Below, piece after piece: positions 11,201 through 22,860 of a stretch of 64,000 nucleotides of DNA. The notes beneath the pieces are model-generated. The model worked only from the letters and a program-made list of their open reading frames with translations, searched no databases and was not told the origin of the DNA. The stretch is from Channa striata. Its lineage: Eukaryota; Chordata; Actinopteri; Anabantiformes; Channidae. A program made the position numbers and the translations under genes. The first letter of the stretch is position 1. Every line of letters starts with the position of its first letter. The DNA lies in NCBI GenBank assembly GCA_033026295.1, contig CM065187.1, forward strand, positions 4,914,888-4,978,887, in the 5' to 3' direction.

Positions 11201-14200
11201 GAATTAACAAACAGTTTAAGAATAAGAACATTCTGTAATTTTACGAAATAGGAAATAGAATTGTTTGAAACATCGTGGATCGACAGTTATGGTCGGGGGA
11301 TCAGGACTTAGGACAAGTGGCTCCCAATCTGTGGTTCACAACTTGCCCAAGAAGTCACATGCCGTCACACGAGGGTTGCCAAGATTGGTGTGCATCCCCC
11401 AGAATAGGAGAGCAGAAAAAATGCAAAGTTTATAAAATCCAACCCGCGGTTCTCCTTTTGGCCACTGGGCCTTGCAAAGTAACATCATCATCCAAAACAG
11501 TAATCACAAAAAATATTGTGAAGCTTTTCCTACAGAATGATTGCTGGCTAGTAAACTAATCTATTCAATGAGTTTTAAAATCCTTGCCAGTCCTGTCTCA
11601 GTGTCACATATTCAATGATAACAGTCTTATTAATGAAGTTACCGGTAATATGTGTGCATCATAAACTCTTCAGCTGTTGGTCTGTGATTCTGGCATGTGC
11701 CACTTAAAAATCCACAGTCATGGTGCATTCCCCAAAACAAACTTCAAAGGTGTGCTGGGCAGGGGGAAGGGTGGGTAACCATGGAAACGGGCTCACTTCC
11801 GAGTGTGTCATCAGCACCACTCGCAGTGACAACTTGATTCAAATACAAATAAAAACTCCCAACCTCTGGCAGGCAGTCGGGCTGGTTTTCCTGCCCTGAT
11901 CTTCTCACTGGTGTGTGTTTTTAGTGTGACTAAAATGCTGGTGGGTTTCTGCTCTCTCAGTAACCAAGACTATTGCTATTATAACTCCTCTTGAAAATAA
12001 CAAAGCTTTTGCTGCATGTTGTCATTGTTTGTGTTCAGTGGAGGATCTAGGGACTCTGTTTGAAAAACGGGACTTTAAAGAGAGGCCCCGGACTACAGGT
12101 ACCAAATCCACCCTTTCACTGCGACTGGAGCAGTGTCCCCAGCAGCTTAACAACCCATTCAATGAATACTCCAAATTTGATGGCAAGGTGAGCATTCCAT
12201 TATATATATAAACAGTTTGTGTAGCAAAGCAATAATGTAAATATTTCGTTTTCTTGAATTGAATTTTTGTTAAACCTAGGCTTATTAATTTAATTTCAAA
12301 TCCATTTTTTGTGGTGTTGCGAGCCAAAATTAGATTAATTATATCTCTATATCTATTTTTGTTAAACTACCCTTTTTTTTTCTTGTTATTAAAAAATCAA
12401 ACCACAGTGCAGAACACAGCTCTGCAAAGACGCGTTAGACAGTGTTTGCTGCCAGTTTCTCTTACACCCTTTACTGTCTCTACATCTTTTAGGGCCACAT
12501 TGGCACAACAGCTACAAAGAAGATCGATGTCTACCTCTCAATGCAGCTGGCTCAGGAGAAAGTGCATCCAATGACGGTTGTGACCATCGCCAATGCCCGT
12601 GTCCACGACCTCATTGGGCTCATCTGTTGGCAGTACACAAGTGAGGGAAGAGAACCCAAACTTAAGTGAGTACAAACACGTCAGCACCAGTTTCATGGAA
12701 AATACGTTTCTTCATGACGTGTCTCTCTGTCTGTCACATCTTTTGACAGTGAGAATGTAAACGCCTACTGCCTCCACATTGCTGAGGATGATGGTGAGGT
12801 GGACACCGACTTCCCCCCACTGGACTCCAATGAACCAATCCACAAGTTTGGTTTCAGCACTCTGGCCTTGGTAGAGAAATACTCCTCACCTGGTCTTGCT
12901 TCCAGACAGTCTCTGTTTGTCAGAATGTAAGTAAGAAGTAAACAAATGAACACATCCATGGAATAATCATGTACACAAATATGTGGTTGTTACCCAGATT
13001 TTATATAATAGTAAAATTATTTTTATTAAAGCTGGTTAACATTGCTTCTTAGAGTGGCTTCCAGCAGCTTAGTGCCCATAGACCATAGATACTGTGGTAG
13101 TACCCAAACTAAAACCAAAAGAAGCAAGTTCAAAATCAGTGAAGGGTCCCTTTAAGATATGGATTTACGTGTATGGAGAAACTAATCATACATCTGTATA
13201 TTTGTGCAAAGGTGCGACACAACTGTTTGCAGCCATTGAACTGTTAGATTTGAAATACTGAACAATTTCAAAATGAAAATAAGGAAAGAAAACTGCTTGC
13301 GCCATTGAACTGTTAGATTTGAAATACTGAACAATTTCAAAATGAAAATAAGGAAAGAAAACTAACGATTGCGGTTCTGTGCACTGGCGCACGATGGCGT
13401 AGCTGTAAGCGTTTATAACTAGCTGTGTGAAAACATGAAAGACAATTAGCTATGTGCACAGACAGTAGCTGAAATCCTCTCCACATGAAAGTCATCAAAG
13501 GTTCCCAGAGAGCTCAATGCATAATAAAAATAAAAAAGTAAAATATTTATCTAAATTATTCTGATTCTATTGATTTATTATATACAAATCAATAGACACC
13601 ATCTCCAAACATGTTTTAATAAAATAGAGTTGGAACGGTGTTCCTAGCTGTTAGCGTTTTACGTAGCCGCCGTGAAACGTACAGAAGAATCTGGAATCAC
13701 AATAATAAATACTGGAAACAACACGTAAATGAGGAGAACTCACGTGGCGAGTAGAAGGGCTTACAGTTAATGATGAAGACCTCCAGCTCCGGGGACCAGT
13801 GCTCAGACAGAGCGGAGACATCGTGTCATCAGCCACTGTTGGTCCAAAAACAGATTCCACCTCCCTTTGTTTCGCCGGAAAAGTTCCGTGTGTCTGTCCG
13901 CTCTGTAGAGTTGGAATCCACGAACTAGATCACACAGCCACGAAACACAGGACGTAGAGAGGTTTTTCTCGTAGCGCTTTCCTCTCCTGAGGGCCCTCGC
14001 TTTGTTACGAGTCACCATAGCAACAATAAACGTGTCTCAACCATGTGGGTTACTTGTTAGAGTGTATGCTAATTGCAGTGTTTCCAGGGGAGCTAAAAAT
14101 TGAAAGAAATATAGATATTGGGATGTATACTTTTTCTTTATGCATTGGTTCTTTATGCTGCAATTGCAGCATTTTGAATATTATTTAAATACATTATATA

Positions 14201-17200
14201 TCTTAACTTATTTTGTATTTATGGTCCTTCTGCACAGAGAGCACTCCTGCACAGAGCTTGACATTAAATTTGTTTAGTTTTTTGGTTTTTAACGTGTAGT
14301 CCTCAAAAAAAAGGCATTTGAAATAATAAAACAAATTGCAGTATGACTCCTACCTTCACTCAATGTTTGGTTGTTGGTCCATTTATGAAACACTGCACTT
14401 CCGCCCTAGTGACTGACAACACGCAACAATCCCTTTTGCTTTCCATCTCAGGTTCTTTTATTCAGACAGTTTGTGCGATCAGGTCTGGGAACCTCCAGAT
14501 CTTTCTATCTGCGCTCTCTGTCTTGGGCATCTGGTGCCGGTCTGGCCTGGATTAGATTTTGCCCATCAGGACAAACCTTTAAGGAATCTTGGCAGGAGCA
14601 AGTTTCCAACTCTTTTTCTGCCTTTTTTTCATTCTAGAAATGCTGCTCATGGTTTTTCCCTAATTCCTGTGGACAGTCTGAAGGTAACCATGAAGGACAT
14701 TCTCCAAAAAGCTCTCAAGAAAAGGAAAGGCTCACAGAAAGGCTCAGGTAATGACACTTCTATCCTTTACTCCCTCCCTTAATGCAAATATGACTATCGA
14801 AACACCAGACACGGGCAGGGTGCTTCGTAGTGAAGTAGATTTGCAATAAAAACGATGGTTTACTACTACGGAGCCAACTGACCCGGGATTTAAATGCCAT
14901 GATAACATTCATGGTTGCAACTGCTAATAAATTCTAATGTGACAATATATGAAAAACCTGTGTGTAATTTTGTAAAATATGTGTAGTTTTTAAATCTTAA
15001 TTATTTTTAGACATTTTTTTAATAGTGAGCTATATGAGCCTCAGATTTGGGCAGTTCTCCTTGTGCAGAATGTTTGACAGCAGGTATCTACCACCTTCTC
15101 ATACTGGCAAGTGATGGCCAGGTGCCATCAACACTACAACTCACATGACCACTACCTCCACAGATCGGCTGGTGTCAATCCATCAAAGAGAAATCATGTA
15201 CTGCAAAAGCTAGTTTTTAAAAAAACTACAGTGGCTGGTGAGCAACACAGCCCAGGTTCTACCCTTATTACTCTGGCTCGTGCAATGTTTATATTTCATT
15301 AATAATGACGGATAATTGTATCCTGTTGTATCTGACCTAAAGGTCTTAAGAAGTTGAACGATTTTACAGAAATTCACAAGAAGAAGATAGGCTATAACAC
15401 TAATAGGCCAAGGAAGCTTTGGGACTGAGGGGGAGCAGAGTGCCAGTGACCCAGCTCATTCTGGTTGTCAACCTCTGTTCTCTCCCAACTAACTGTATAA
15501 GTTGCGCAAGACATCTAAGCTTTGTGGCCATCTTCCTTTTCCATGACACCTCAACAGGGCCCATGTATCGTCTGGAGAAGCAGACCGAGCCAAACATCGG
15601 AGTAGACCTGGACTCCACTCTGGAGAGTCAGAACACCCTGGAGTTTTGTCTAGTCAGAGAAAACAGTGAGTAATTTACGTAGGTCGAGGTTCTACTACCA
15701 CACGTCCTCTTCACACTGAATGTTCCATAGTTGATTGCACTCCTCCACCCTTAGTACACCTTTTATCTGACAGTAGTTTTAGATAAAACATATTTTGGAC
15801 TAAGGAAAAATTACTTATAAGAATTACACAAGCAGGCCGCTTTTACAATGTTGATTTTCAAGAAGCTGGTGTTATTCATGAAAATGGTCAAGTTGACCTG
15901 CTGACGTTCAAACCAAGCATCAGAATGAGAAAATAAGATGTAAGTGACTTTGGACATTGACTTTGTTGATGCTGGATGTGCTGGTTGCCCCTCACTACCA
16001 GCTGAGCATTGTTCAAACGTCACATTACCCTACCTGATTATTGCTGACCATGTCCATCCCTTTATAATCACAGTGGAGCTAACTTCTGATGGCCATCATG
16101 TTACAAAGCTAAAGACATTTCCAAATTTCTTGACCATGAAACTGTACTCCAATGGCCACCACAGTCACCAGATCTCAGTCCAATAGAGCGTCTTTGGGAC
16201 ATGGTTTATTGTGAGATTCGAATCATGGATGCAGCTAAAAGTCTGCAGCAACCTCTTAGTGTTATTATGTCAATATGAACCAAAATCTCTAAGGAGTGTT
16301 TGCGGTACCTTGTTAAAGCTGTGCTACAAAGAAATAGGGCAGTTGTGACGGCAAAAGCAGTTGTAACCTGGTTCTAGCAAGGAATACAGATTATTAATTT
16401 TGCATAAATCATGGCTTAAAACTCTGCACTGAGCCATTTGATGTTTTTTGATTGGTTCTCGTTTTCTCTACAGGTTCCAGAGGTGAGGAGAGCTCAGAGG
16501 AAGATCCTCCTATTGACATCACCTCAGTCCAAGACATGCTGAGCAGTCACCACTATAAGTCCTTCAAGATCAGTATGATCCACAAATTGCGCTTCACCAC
16601 TGACGTCCAGCTAGGTACAAATACTGCAGCTGACTTCACTCAGAAGTCAAAACCCACATGTGAAATTATTGTCCACAGATTCTATGAGCCATTTTTGTTT
16701 TGAAATGAACTTTGTTTGAAGTTTGAAAAGTCAGCGTTTTTTACACTCATTTCAAAACCAAGTTATTTTAACAGATGTGTTTTAGTTATAAAGAGAAGTT
16801 TCCTGTGAAAACCGAAGTTCTTATGAAAAGAAGAACATGCTGTGTCATAATCACGTGAAAATGATCTTACTGCGAATGTAAAACATTACAGAAAAAAAAC
16901 TGCTGTACCAGGAAACGGAGGAAAATTAGCATTTTCTTCAAGGTGGCAGCAGTAGTTTGCGGTAACAAAGGTAAAAATAAGGTTAGAGAATTCTTGGCAG
17001 ATTTACAAAAATTTAAAAACTCAAATGGGTTTTTCACATGCTAGTCATCCACAGGGATGAACAGTCCGCAGTAGGATAGAGATGCTGCCTTTGGACTGAT
17101 ACACGAGTGAATCTCTTGTCTGATTGTGATTGGCAGCTTACAGATCTTTATAAACCCGATTCTGTGTCTGGTGTTTGGCTCTGTATATTTAACTACACTC

Positions 17201-20185
17201 GAGTTAAGATCATAAAAGTGCACTCAACGGAGCTGACACTCTCCGGTCAGATCTGGTGGCTCTGATGCTTGAAGAGTCCCCATTCTGTCAAGTTCCCCTT
17301 TTTCAGGGAGCTTCACATTTATAAAGACAGTTACCTCAATATTATAACTATTCACAGCATATACATATACATGTGCATGTCATTAACAACACAGATCATG
17401 TAGCATCAGCACATATATCCAGACAGTAAATACACTGTCCAGACAGAGTTCCCCCGGATCCTTAAAAAATGTACATTTAATAATCTGAATTTTAGGCCTT
17501 AAGATATATTTTTTAAAACTCTTTAATTGTTCTCTAGTTATTTGATACTGGATGTCACAGATATTTTGAAATATATTTATAGCTGAGTGTTTAGATGTGT
17601 TTTAGACACCAACTCTTTTACTTTGACTGCAGCAGCCTGTAACAGTCAGTGACATCAGAAAGAGGAGGACAGAGGATCAGTGATAACGACTGATTTCTTT
17701 AGCCTTCTTTCTCTAACCTTCACCCAGTATTTATTGTCAGCACTAAAAATTATTTTATATTGATTTTAATTCAGGGGAGTCAGTCTGTCAGCTTGTCAGT
17801 TACACAAGGCGACTGTAGCTCCTTAAAATTAACTTACTAAATAAAGGCCTTGAATGTTTTAAAAGGTCTTAAAATCACTTTGGATATTTTTAGTCATGTT
17901 ACTGCAAGAATTCCAGGTCACACAGGAAGAAAAGGAGGCACAAAATATGAGATCCAAATCCATCAGCAGATTTTAGTTGCATTCATTTCATCCATTTCCT
18001 CCCTTATGACAACCACCTGTTCTGTGAACATTGACCAACTCTCACGTGACACAGAACGTAAAACAAACATGGTTAATCTAGCAGGTTGTAAACTCTGTGG
18101 AAACTGGTGCCATGGGCTCTGAAATAATAATTGAAAATACATTTTCAGTCACCTTTATACTAGTAGACATACGGGTTATACTATGGAAATCGGCCTAATC
18201 CTAGATTCCTACAACAAGTCCTCCTTTGTGAAGATGATAATGTGCATTTGTGTTTGCAGCTGTTGAGTTTATTGCTGTTGAACTGTGTTAGAGATGCTCT
18301 TCCGTTGCCCACATGGACGAATGCGTTGGGCTCCAACACACTGTTGGAGTGGAACCCTTCAAAACTGTCGCAAATCAGCAGTTGAGTTTGTTGATTGGAG
18401 GACGTGCAAAAGTTAGTTTATTTCACGGACATATGTCTGTTTGTTCAGGCGTTTCAGGAGAGAAAGTGGAGATCGATCCTGTCACCAATCAGAAGGCCAG
18501 TACCAAGTTCTGGATTCGGCAGAAACCCATCTCTATCGACTCAGACCATCTCTGTGCCTGTGACCTTATAGAAGAGAGAAGCCCGAGTGAGTAACCCACA
18601 GAAACCGTAGCATGCTGCTCCTTTCTCACCGGGAGAAGGTTCAGTGTCACACACTCTGACATGTGACCAGAGGAGCCGGGGACTGAACCAGCAATGTGGG
18701 TTATAATATTAATACCCTTCCAATTGAAAACAAAAACACAGCTTTCTCTGAAATAAATTGAAAGTGAAATTTCTCTATAATTGAAATGTATAGTTAAGTT
18801 CAAAATTATTAGCTGCCAAAGAACATTTCTCTAAGGTTAGCTTAGAGATGCATTAATGCACATTCCTCCTAATGCCACAAATTGTTCTCACATATTAACA
18901 GTAATATGTCAGTAAAACTACCAGATGTGAAGTTACAGTTGTGGTACTTATTTCTGCCTTAAATCTGCAATTAATTGTTATTGCCTGGGGCCATTAATCA
19001 CAATTTAAACTTGAATGATTGATTTAGGTAGTTATAAAATTATTAGTCCATGTTTTTTATTATTATTATTATTGCTAATAAACTTCAACAGAGAATTCAG
19101 TCAGCACTGACCTTCCCCCAGGCATTTTTTTTAAATTCAGGCAGTTCTCATTGTGCATCAGCTGTGTGTGTCTTTCCTGTGCCATCACTGAATAAAGTCT
19201 GAAAGCAGCATTTGCTGTCACTACACAGTTAAAGTCTGTGTGCCAGGATTGCAAAATAAGTCAGACGTGGAAAGAAATCAATTACTCTTCTGCTGCATGT
19301 ATACACAAATTTCCAGGAACCAGGTTTCTTAAGTGGATGTAAACACTGTTCCTTGATTGCCCGAGAAAGCCGATTTCTCTAACCCCGTTATTTAAGGCCG
19401 TGTGAGCGCAGTCAATGACCGGTCTCAGGAGAAGCAGCGTGACACAGGTAGACAGTTACCAAGTAAGTCTACAACCGCACGGCTTCAGAACCTGGTCCTT
19501 GTCCCGAATGCCTCCTGAAGGATGGTCCGGCTCATCACAAACAGGAAGTGTTTGGTTGTGGTTGCAGAAGGTTCAACCAATTAATGAAACACTGTTGCCG
19601 TTACTTTTCTGCCATTACTTTGTATATTTAATAGGTGTGTTTAATTAGGCCATTAAAGATTATGACTGTGTATTATAAGCTTACAAATGTTGGGGTTTAT
19701 TGGAATTTATGCAGGAACCATAAACACAGCAGGTGTAACTTCTGTAACATCCTTTCTCTTGTGTGGTTCTATCTCACTAAACATGTTTTCTACTGTATCT
19801 TACAGATCATGCAATATTTAAAATCACTCATCTTAGCAACCATGACTTCAAGGCTCTCTACTTTGAATCGGACGCCGTTACCGTCAATGAAATAGTGTTA
19901 AAGGTATGTTCCGGCTGGACGTGTTTGTGTTTTTTTTTATTTTATTAATATTTGACATTGGAAAACAGTTGTATAATGTCTTTTGTATCTCTGGAATACC
20001 TTTTGTCAAGCTGCCTTAATTATGCTATTAAGAGAGATTTTTACTCCATTGATGATTTGCAGGTGAACTACATTCTAGAGTCCAGGGCCAGCACCTCTCG
20101 GGCTGATTACTTTGCTCAGAAGCAGCGGAAACTGAGCCGCCGGACGAGCTTCAGTTTCCAGAAGGAGAAGAAGACTGGCCAGTAG
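7990..20185 (+). CDS. mapkap1: SIN1 / MAPKAP1, mTORC2 subunit (11 coding exons)
   Basis: Encodes SIN1, an obligatory subunit of mTOR complex 2, which recruits AKT and SGK to the kinase and links the complex to membranes. Coding exons: 7990-8272, 10994-11083, 12039-12187, 12493-12665, 12750-12926, 14638-14747, 15558-15665, 16474-16614, 18449-18586, 19806-19903 and 20063-20185. Lengths sum to 1590 bases (529 residues plus stop; human SIN1 has 522), and every junction keeps phase. The start is fixed by the conserved MAFLDNPAIILAHIRQSH. By alignment, the CRIM substrate-binding domain spans about residues 146-275, with acidic loop EDDGEVDTDF. The Ras-binding-like domain is at about 286-360 and the C-terminal PH domain at about 389-513. 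The regulatory site RRRSNT ends at Thr94. Residues 41-78 are a variable, Gly/Ser-rich linker. The gene converges on ajm1. Confidence 0.97.
8273..10993 (+). other. mapkap1: mapkap1 intron after coding exon 1
   Basis: A 2.7 kb AT-rich intron with a TG repeat near its start (8447-8471). No other exon, RNA gene or recognisable mobile element was seen. Confidence 0.8.
8447..8471. repeat. (TG)n microsatellite
   Basis: About twelve uninterrupted TG units following a poly-T run, inside a mapkap1 intron. Confidence 0.9.
10994..11083 (+). CDS. mapkap1: mapkap1 coding exon 2
   Basis: Thirty residues of basic, helical sequence beginning QRLERLRKERQNQIK, the SIN1 segment before the CRIM domain. Acceptor 'tcttttcag', donor GTAATT, phase 1 on both sides. 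Confidence 0.95.
11084..12038 (+). other. mapkap1: mapkap1 intron after coding exon 2
   Basis: A 955-base intron. A 94-codon open frame at 11275-11559 has no recognisable features. Nothing else was seen. Confidence 0.75.
12039..12187 (+). CDS. mapkap1: mapkap1 coding exon 3 (start of CRIM)
   Basis: Encodes VEDLGTLFEKRDFKERP and then LEQCPQQLNNPFNEYSKFDG, the conserved entry into the CRIM domain. Donor GTGAGC; phases 1 to 0. Confidence 0.96.
12188..12492 (+). other. mapkap1: mapkap1 intron after coding exon 3
   Basis: A 305-base intron with poly-T tracts; nothing else was seen. Confidence 0.85.
12493..12665 (+). CDS. mapkap1: mapkap1 coding exon 4 (CRIM)
   Basis: Central CRIM strands, including GHIGTTATKKIDVYL and DLIGLICWQYTSEGREPKL. 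Donor GTGAGT. The last codon is split and completes as Asn in the next exon. Confidence 0.96.
12750..12926 (+). CDS. mapkap1: mapkap1 coding exon 5 (CRIM acidic loop)
   Basis: Carries the acidic loop HIAEDDGEVDTDFPPLD, the CRIM surface that recognises AKT-family substrates, followed by FGFSTLALVEKYSSPGL. Only an 84-base intron separates it from exon 4. Donor GTAAGT. Confidence 0.97.
13232..13363. repeat. tandem duplication, period 69, each copy with a hairpin
   Basis: A block of 63 bases starting gccattgaactgttagattt occurs at 13232-13294 and again, with no mismatch, at 13301-13363. Each copy contains a perfect inverted repeat, TTTGAAAT / ATTTCAAA, around an eight-base loop (13249-13272 and 13318-13341). 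The identity implies a recent duplication. Confidence 0.93.
13650..14015 (-). mobile_element. LINE (non-LTR retrotransposon) endonuclease fragment, decayed
   Basis: On the minus strand, frames broken by shifts read pieces typical of the APE-type endonuclease domain of fish LINEs: GFQLYRADRHTE, a Gly-rich segment that would precede the Cys/Phe strand, and SPELEVFIINCKPFYSPREF across a frame change. No reverse transcriptase follows, so this is a truncated dead copy inside a mapkap1 intron, antisense to it. Confidence 0.6.
14638..14747 (+). CDS. mapkap1: mapkap1 coding exon 6
   Basis: Encodes NAAHGFSLIPVDSLKVTMKD and a Lys-rich stretch, the start of the Ras-binding-like domain. Acceptor 'cattctag', donor GTAATG. 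Confidence 0.95.
14748..15557 (+). other. mapkap1: mapkap1 intron after coding exon 6
   Basis: An 810-base AT-rich intron with no recognised element. Confidence 0.8.
15558..15665 (+). CDS. mapkap1: mapkap1 coding exon 7
   Basis: Encodes YRLEKQTEPN and LDSTLESQ through EFCLVREN, the end of the Ras-binding-like domain. Donor GTGAGT; the split Ser codon completes in exon 8. Confidence 0.95.
15666..16473 (+). other. mapkap1: mapkap1 intron after coding exon 7
   Basis: An 808-base intron, about half of it taken up by a decayed Tc1-like transposon (about 15890-16380) in the same orientation as the gene. Confidence 0.8.
15890..16380 (+). mobile_element. internally deleted Tc1/mariner-like transposon
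   Basis: The left part (about 15895-15960) resembles the beginning of a fish Tc1 transposase gene. It then jumps to the C-terminal half, where the plus strand reads YLIIADHVHPF (about 16030-16065). The catalytic-region motif WPPQSPDLSPIERLWDMV follows at about 16155-16207, and later a segment like MSIWTKISEEC in degenerate form. Frame shifts and stops make it inactive. Confidence 0.8.
16474..16614 (+). CDS. mapkap1: mapkap1 coding exon 8
   Basis: Encodes SVQDMLSSHHYKSFKISMIH and then KLRFTTDVQL, the start of the PH domain. The motif around Thr406 is KLRFTT, where mammalian SIN1 has RLRFTT around its phosphorylated Thr398. Acceptor 'tctctacag', donor GTACAA. Confidence 0.95.
16615..18448 (+). 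other. mapkap1: mapkap1 intron after coding exon 8
   Basis: A 1.8 kb intron, the longest stretch of the 3' half of the gene without an exon. Nothing was recognised beyond short chance open frames. Confidence 0.75.
18449..18586 (+). CDS. mapkap1: mapkap1 coding exon 9 (PH domain)
   Basis: Encodes GEKVEIDPVTNQKASTKFW and KPISIDSDHLCACDL, core strands of the PH domain that bind phosphoinositide. Donor GTGAGT directly after a CCG A split codon. Confidence 0.95.
18587..19805 (+). other. mapkap1: mapkap1 intron after coding exon 9
   Basis: A 1.2 kb AT-rich intron with a short ATT run near 19059. No recognised element. Confidence 0.8.
19806..19903 (+). CDS. mapkap1: mapkap1 coding exon 10 (PH domain)
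   Basis: Encodes HAIFKITHLSNHDFKALYFE and then SDAVTVNEIVLK. Acceptor 'atcttacag', donor GTATGT, ending in phase 0. Confidence 0.95.
20063..20185 (+). CDS. mapkap1: mapkap1 last coding exon
   Basis: Encodes VNYILESRASTSRADYFAQK and the basic SIN1 C-terminus RRTSFSFQKEKKTGQ, then TAG at 20183-20185. The acceptor is 'gatttgcag'. Confidence 0.96.
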   Translation: MNYILESRASTSRADYFAQKQRKLSRRTSFSFQKEKKTGQ

Positions 20186-21340
20186 ACAGACTGGAGCTGC
20201 TCAGCCATTGGTCAGTACATACACAGACAGCTGCATACGGCCTGACAGTCCCCAAAAAGACACCAGGCCAAACAAGTGGAGACTGACGAGAGAGACAAGT
20301 CAGAGAAGATGTGACGAGTCCTCAAGCAAAAACTGCTTTTCCTTGTTAAAAGAACAACGAAGAATTGTGGGACAGAGTTATGACTGTGATTTTGCTGTTT
20401 TTGTCTTATTCACTGCCTCTAAATTTACGTTACGTACTGTTCTCAAGGATGTACAATTTCGACACACGACAAACGAATCTAAAGTAAATGATGTTTGCTT
20501 CTGTCCTCACTCTTTCACAGCTTTAACACAACGTGAAAAGGAAGTTTTTACATTTTAATGTTCTATACAAAAATATTTTAAAATCAGGAAATGACAGCAA
20601 ATTGTCCAGCCTGCCAAGAATCCATATTGCAAATTCTTAACTTTATATCCAGTCAGTGTATCCACAGTGTCTTTATCACACATTTCAACAGCAGTTTACT
20701 ACTTCAACTATAAGCTCATGCCGTGTAAAACAAACAGGTTTCAACATTAGCAACATTCAACATTTTTTACGAAGTAAGACTGAATATTTGAACCTTCGAG
20801 AAATGACCTAGCGACCGAGCGTATGATTCATATGAAATTTTTGAAGAGAGAACAGTAGCTGAGGGAATCATTCGTTACAGAGGGATCACTTAGAGTATAA
20901 GACACATGAATGCTTTGGGTAAATGCTGTTTAAATTTTTTCGTTCCTAGCTGTTGCTCTGTCATTCAACAGTAAACACTGACTATGAAGATATGGCTGCT
21001 GTGTCATCTGTACGATCTGTATCATCACTCACGGAAGCGGGGCCCTGAGTGTGGGTTCACACCTCCTCCACACGTCTCCGCTGTGGGGGAGCCGAGCGCC
21101 GTCTCGCAGGCAGCAAACACCGTGGCTGAGTGCGATGAGTTGAAATCCTGTGTTACAAATACTTTGAGGAGATGCAGTCACTGCATGGATGATGTTCCAT
21201 TGCAGTGTTTTTTTTTTTTGAATGTGAAGCTACATTTCAAATGGACTCGCACACAAGATCTGTGTGTGTCGCTGGGTTTAGCCAATGTCAGGGAGAGACA
21301 GTTTAGTGCAAAAGTCAATAAACATTTAAAATCACCTTTT
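20186..21340 (+). other. mapkap1: mapkap1 3' UTR
   Basis: Sequence after the stop codon runs about 1.1 kb to an AATAAA at 21317-21322, the first canonical poly(A) signal I see downstream. The true cleavage site is not known. Confidence 0.55.
21317..21322 (+). terminator. mapkap1: candidate mapkap1 poly(A) signal
   Basis: Canonical AATAAA about 1.13 kb after the mapkap1 stop codon. Confidence 0.5.
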
Positions 21341-21534
21341 GTTTTATCAGAGTGTGTAACTTTTTGAACTTTTTCATTAGACATATGCTCTAAAACTTAA
21401 ATTGATGTGGATAGAGGCTGTCAAAGGCTTTGAGCAAGACTCATCCTAACCAGTCTGAGAATTCCAATACATTCTTCTTATTTATTATCATTTGATGAAA
21501 ACTAACATATGAAATGGTACAGTGTAGCACATGG

Positions 21535-21604
21535 TAGGAATTACTCTGTAAGTCGCTTTGGACTAAAGCCAAATGACTAAAAATGTAAAAAAAAAAAAAA
21601 AAAG
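21535..21604 (+). repeat. SINE-like tail fragment with poly-A
   Basis: The stretch ctgtaagtcgctttggacta followed by a degenerate 'aaatgac' and a poly-A run (21588-21603) matches the widespread fish motif 'tgtaagtcgctttggataaaag' found near the end of many short interspersed repeats. Confidence 0.55.
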
Positions 21605-22407
21605 ATAGTTGAGCAAGGAGAGGCTGGTGATTGATTTCAAGTCTCATGCCAGAGCTAGATTGAAGTTTTCGATTGTAACTCATTTGTATTTGGTGCAGTT
21701 TTGGTTTTAGTGTTTTATCGTGTGAAAAATCATCTGCCCATCAGGAAGATTCAACATTTCAACACAACGCTATACAAGTCTTCTTTAAAAGGGCAGTGAT
21801 GGAATATTTGCAGCCTTTTATGTTTATCACTCCAGAAAAGACAAAACTGAGGCGGTAACTAAACATGAGCAAGGCTGAGGAAACATGACAAAGAGAAGTA
21901 GAGAAGCCAGGCACGATCCTGGAACCAGACCAGTACCAGAACCTGCAGACCATCCTCGATTAGTGTGGAGTGGTAAACAACATCTCCCGGCTTCAGACTG
22001 AGTGAACAAAGCAGGTCAGGGGTCAAGAAACGCCGCATGTTCGAGCACGTGTCATTTTGTGTGACGTGTTAAAGCAGTAGAACATTTATTTAGTGGATGT
22101 GTCACAGAAGGTTCACTCACTGTCGCGTTTGTGGAAAATGTCGAGAGCTGCCTCTGAAGTCGGGCTTGGTGACGCCTGAACTGACGACGCGCACACACAC
22201 AACCCACAATTCCTTTACTTGGATCATTTTGAATTGAACAGCTGCCCCCGCCACAGGCAGCTATTACACGGCAGGTGAGTTTGACGTTACCATAAAGGCA
22301 AAGCTTCAAAACAACTAGAAAGAATGCAAATTGAATTATGGGTCAAACTGTTGCATCTACGACTGAATGAACAGACTCGTGTTTTTCATCCTCAGTGTTG
22401 ATCACAA

Positions 22408-22415
22408 TGACGTCA
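22408..22415. promoter_or_regulatory. palindromic CRE-like site
   Basis: A perfect TGACGTCA octamer, the full CREB/ATF recognition sequence. No nearby promoter was recognised, so a function is only possible. Confidence 0.25.
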
Positions 22416-22860
22416 CTTCTGCTCTCAGCTCAAAGCAGGAATGGCAGCATGTGATTCTCATTATATGATCACAGCTCTCTGCTGATTGGTCAAATTGACA
22501 GTGTATCAGCTGCACTTCCTGCTGGTTGCTGTATTAATATGTTCAACGCCTTTGTGACATTTACACACTGATCAGCCACAACGTGTTAATAGTTGTCGGC
22601 ATGAGAAAATATGATCAGAACATCACACAAAGCATCACATTTTACTGAAGACGGACAGAGTGTCCATGCTGACTCCTGTCCATCCTGTCACTTTAAATAT
22701 TATATGTTTGCCTGGTTTTACACACTTTTAAGATTCAAGACTCAAGATAGAAACAGATATATGCTTCCATCTAGTGGCCACTAACTATCATATGCCACAT
22801 AAAATGTTTTGTACAGATGCGCTGCTTAATAACTCACTTTCACATCTGCTGATATACTAA

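Larger units (their letters stand above)
12927..14637 (+). other. mapkap1: mapkap1 intron after coding exon 5
   Basis: A 1.7 kb intron that holds a perfect tandem duplication (13232-13363) and a decayed LINE endonuclease fragment on the opposite strand (13650-14015). The remainder is AT-rich and unremarkable. Confidence 0.8.
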
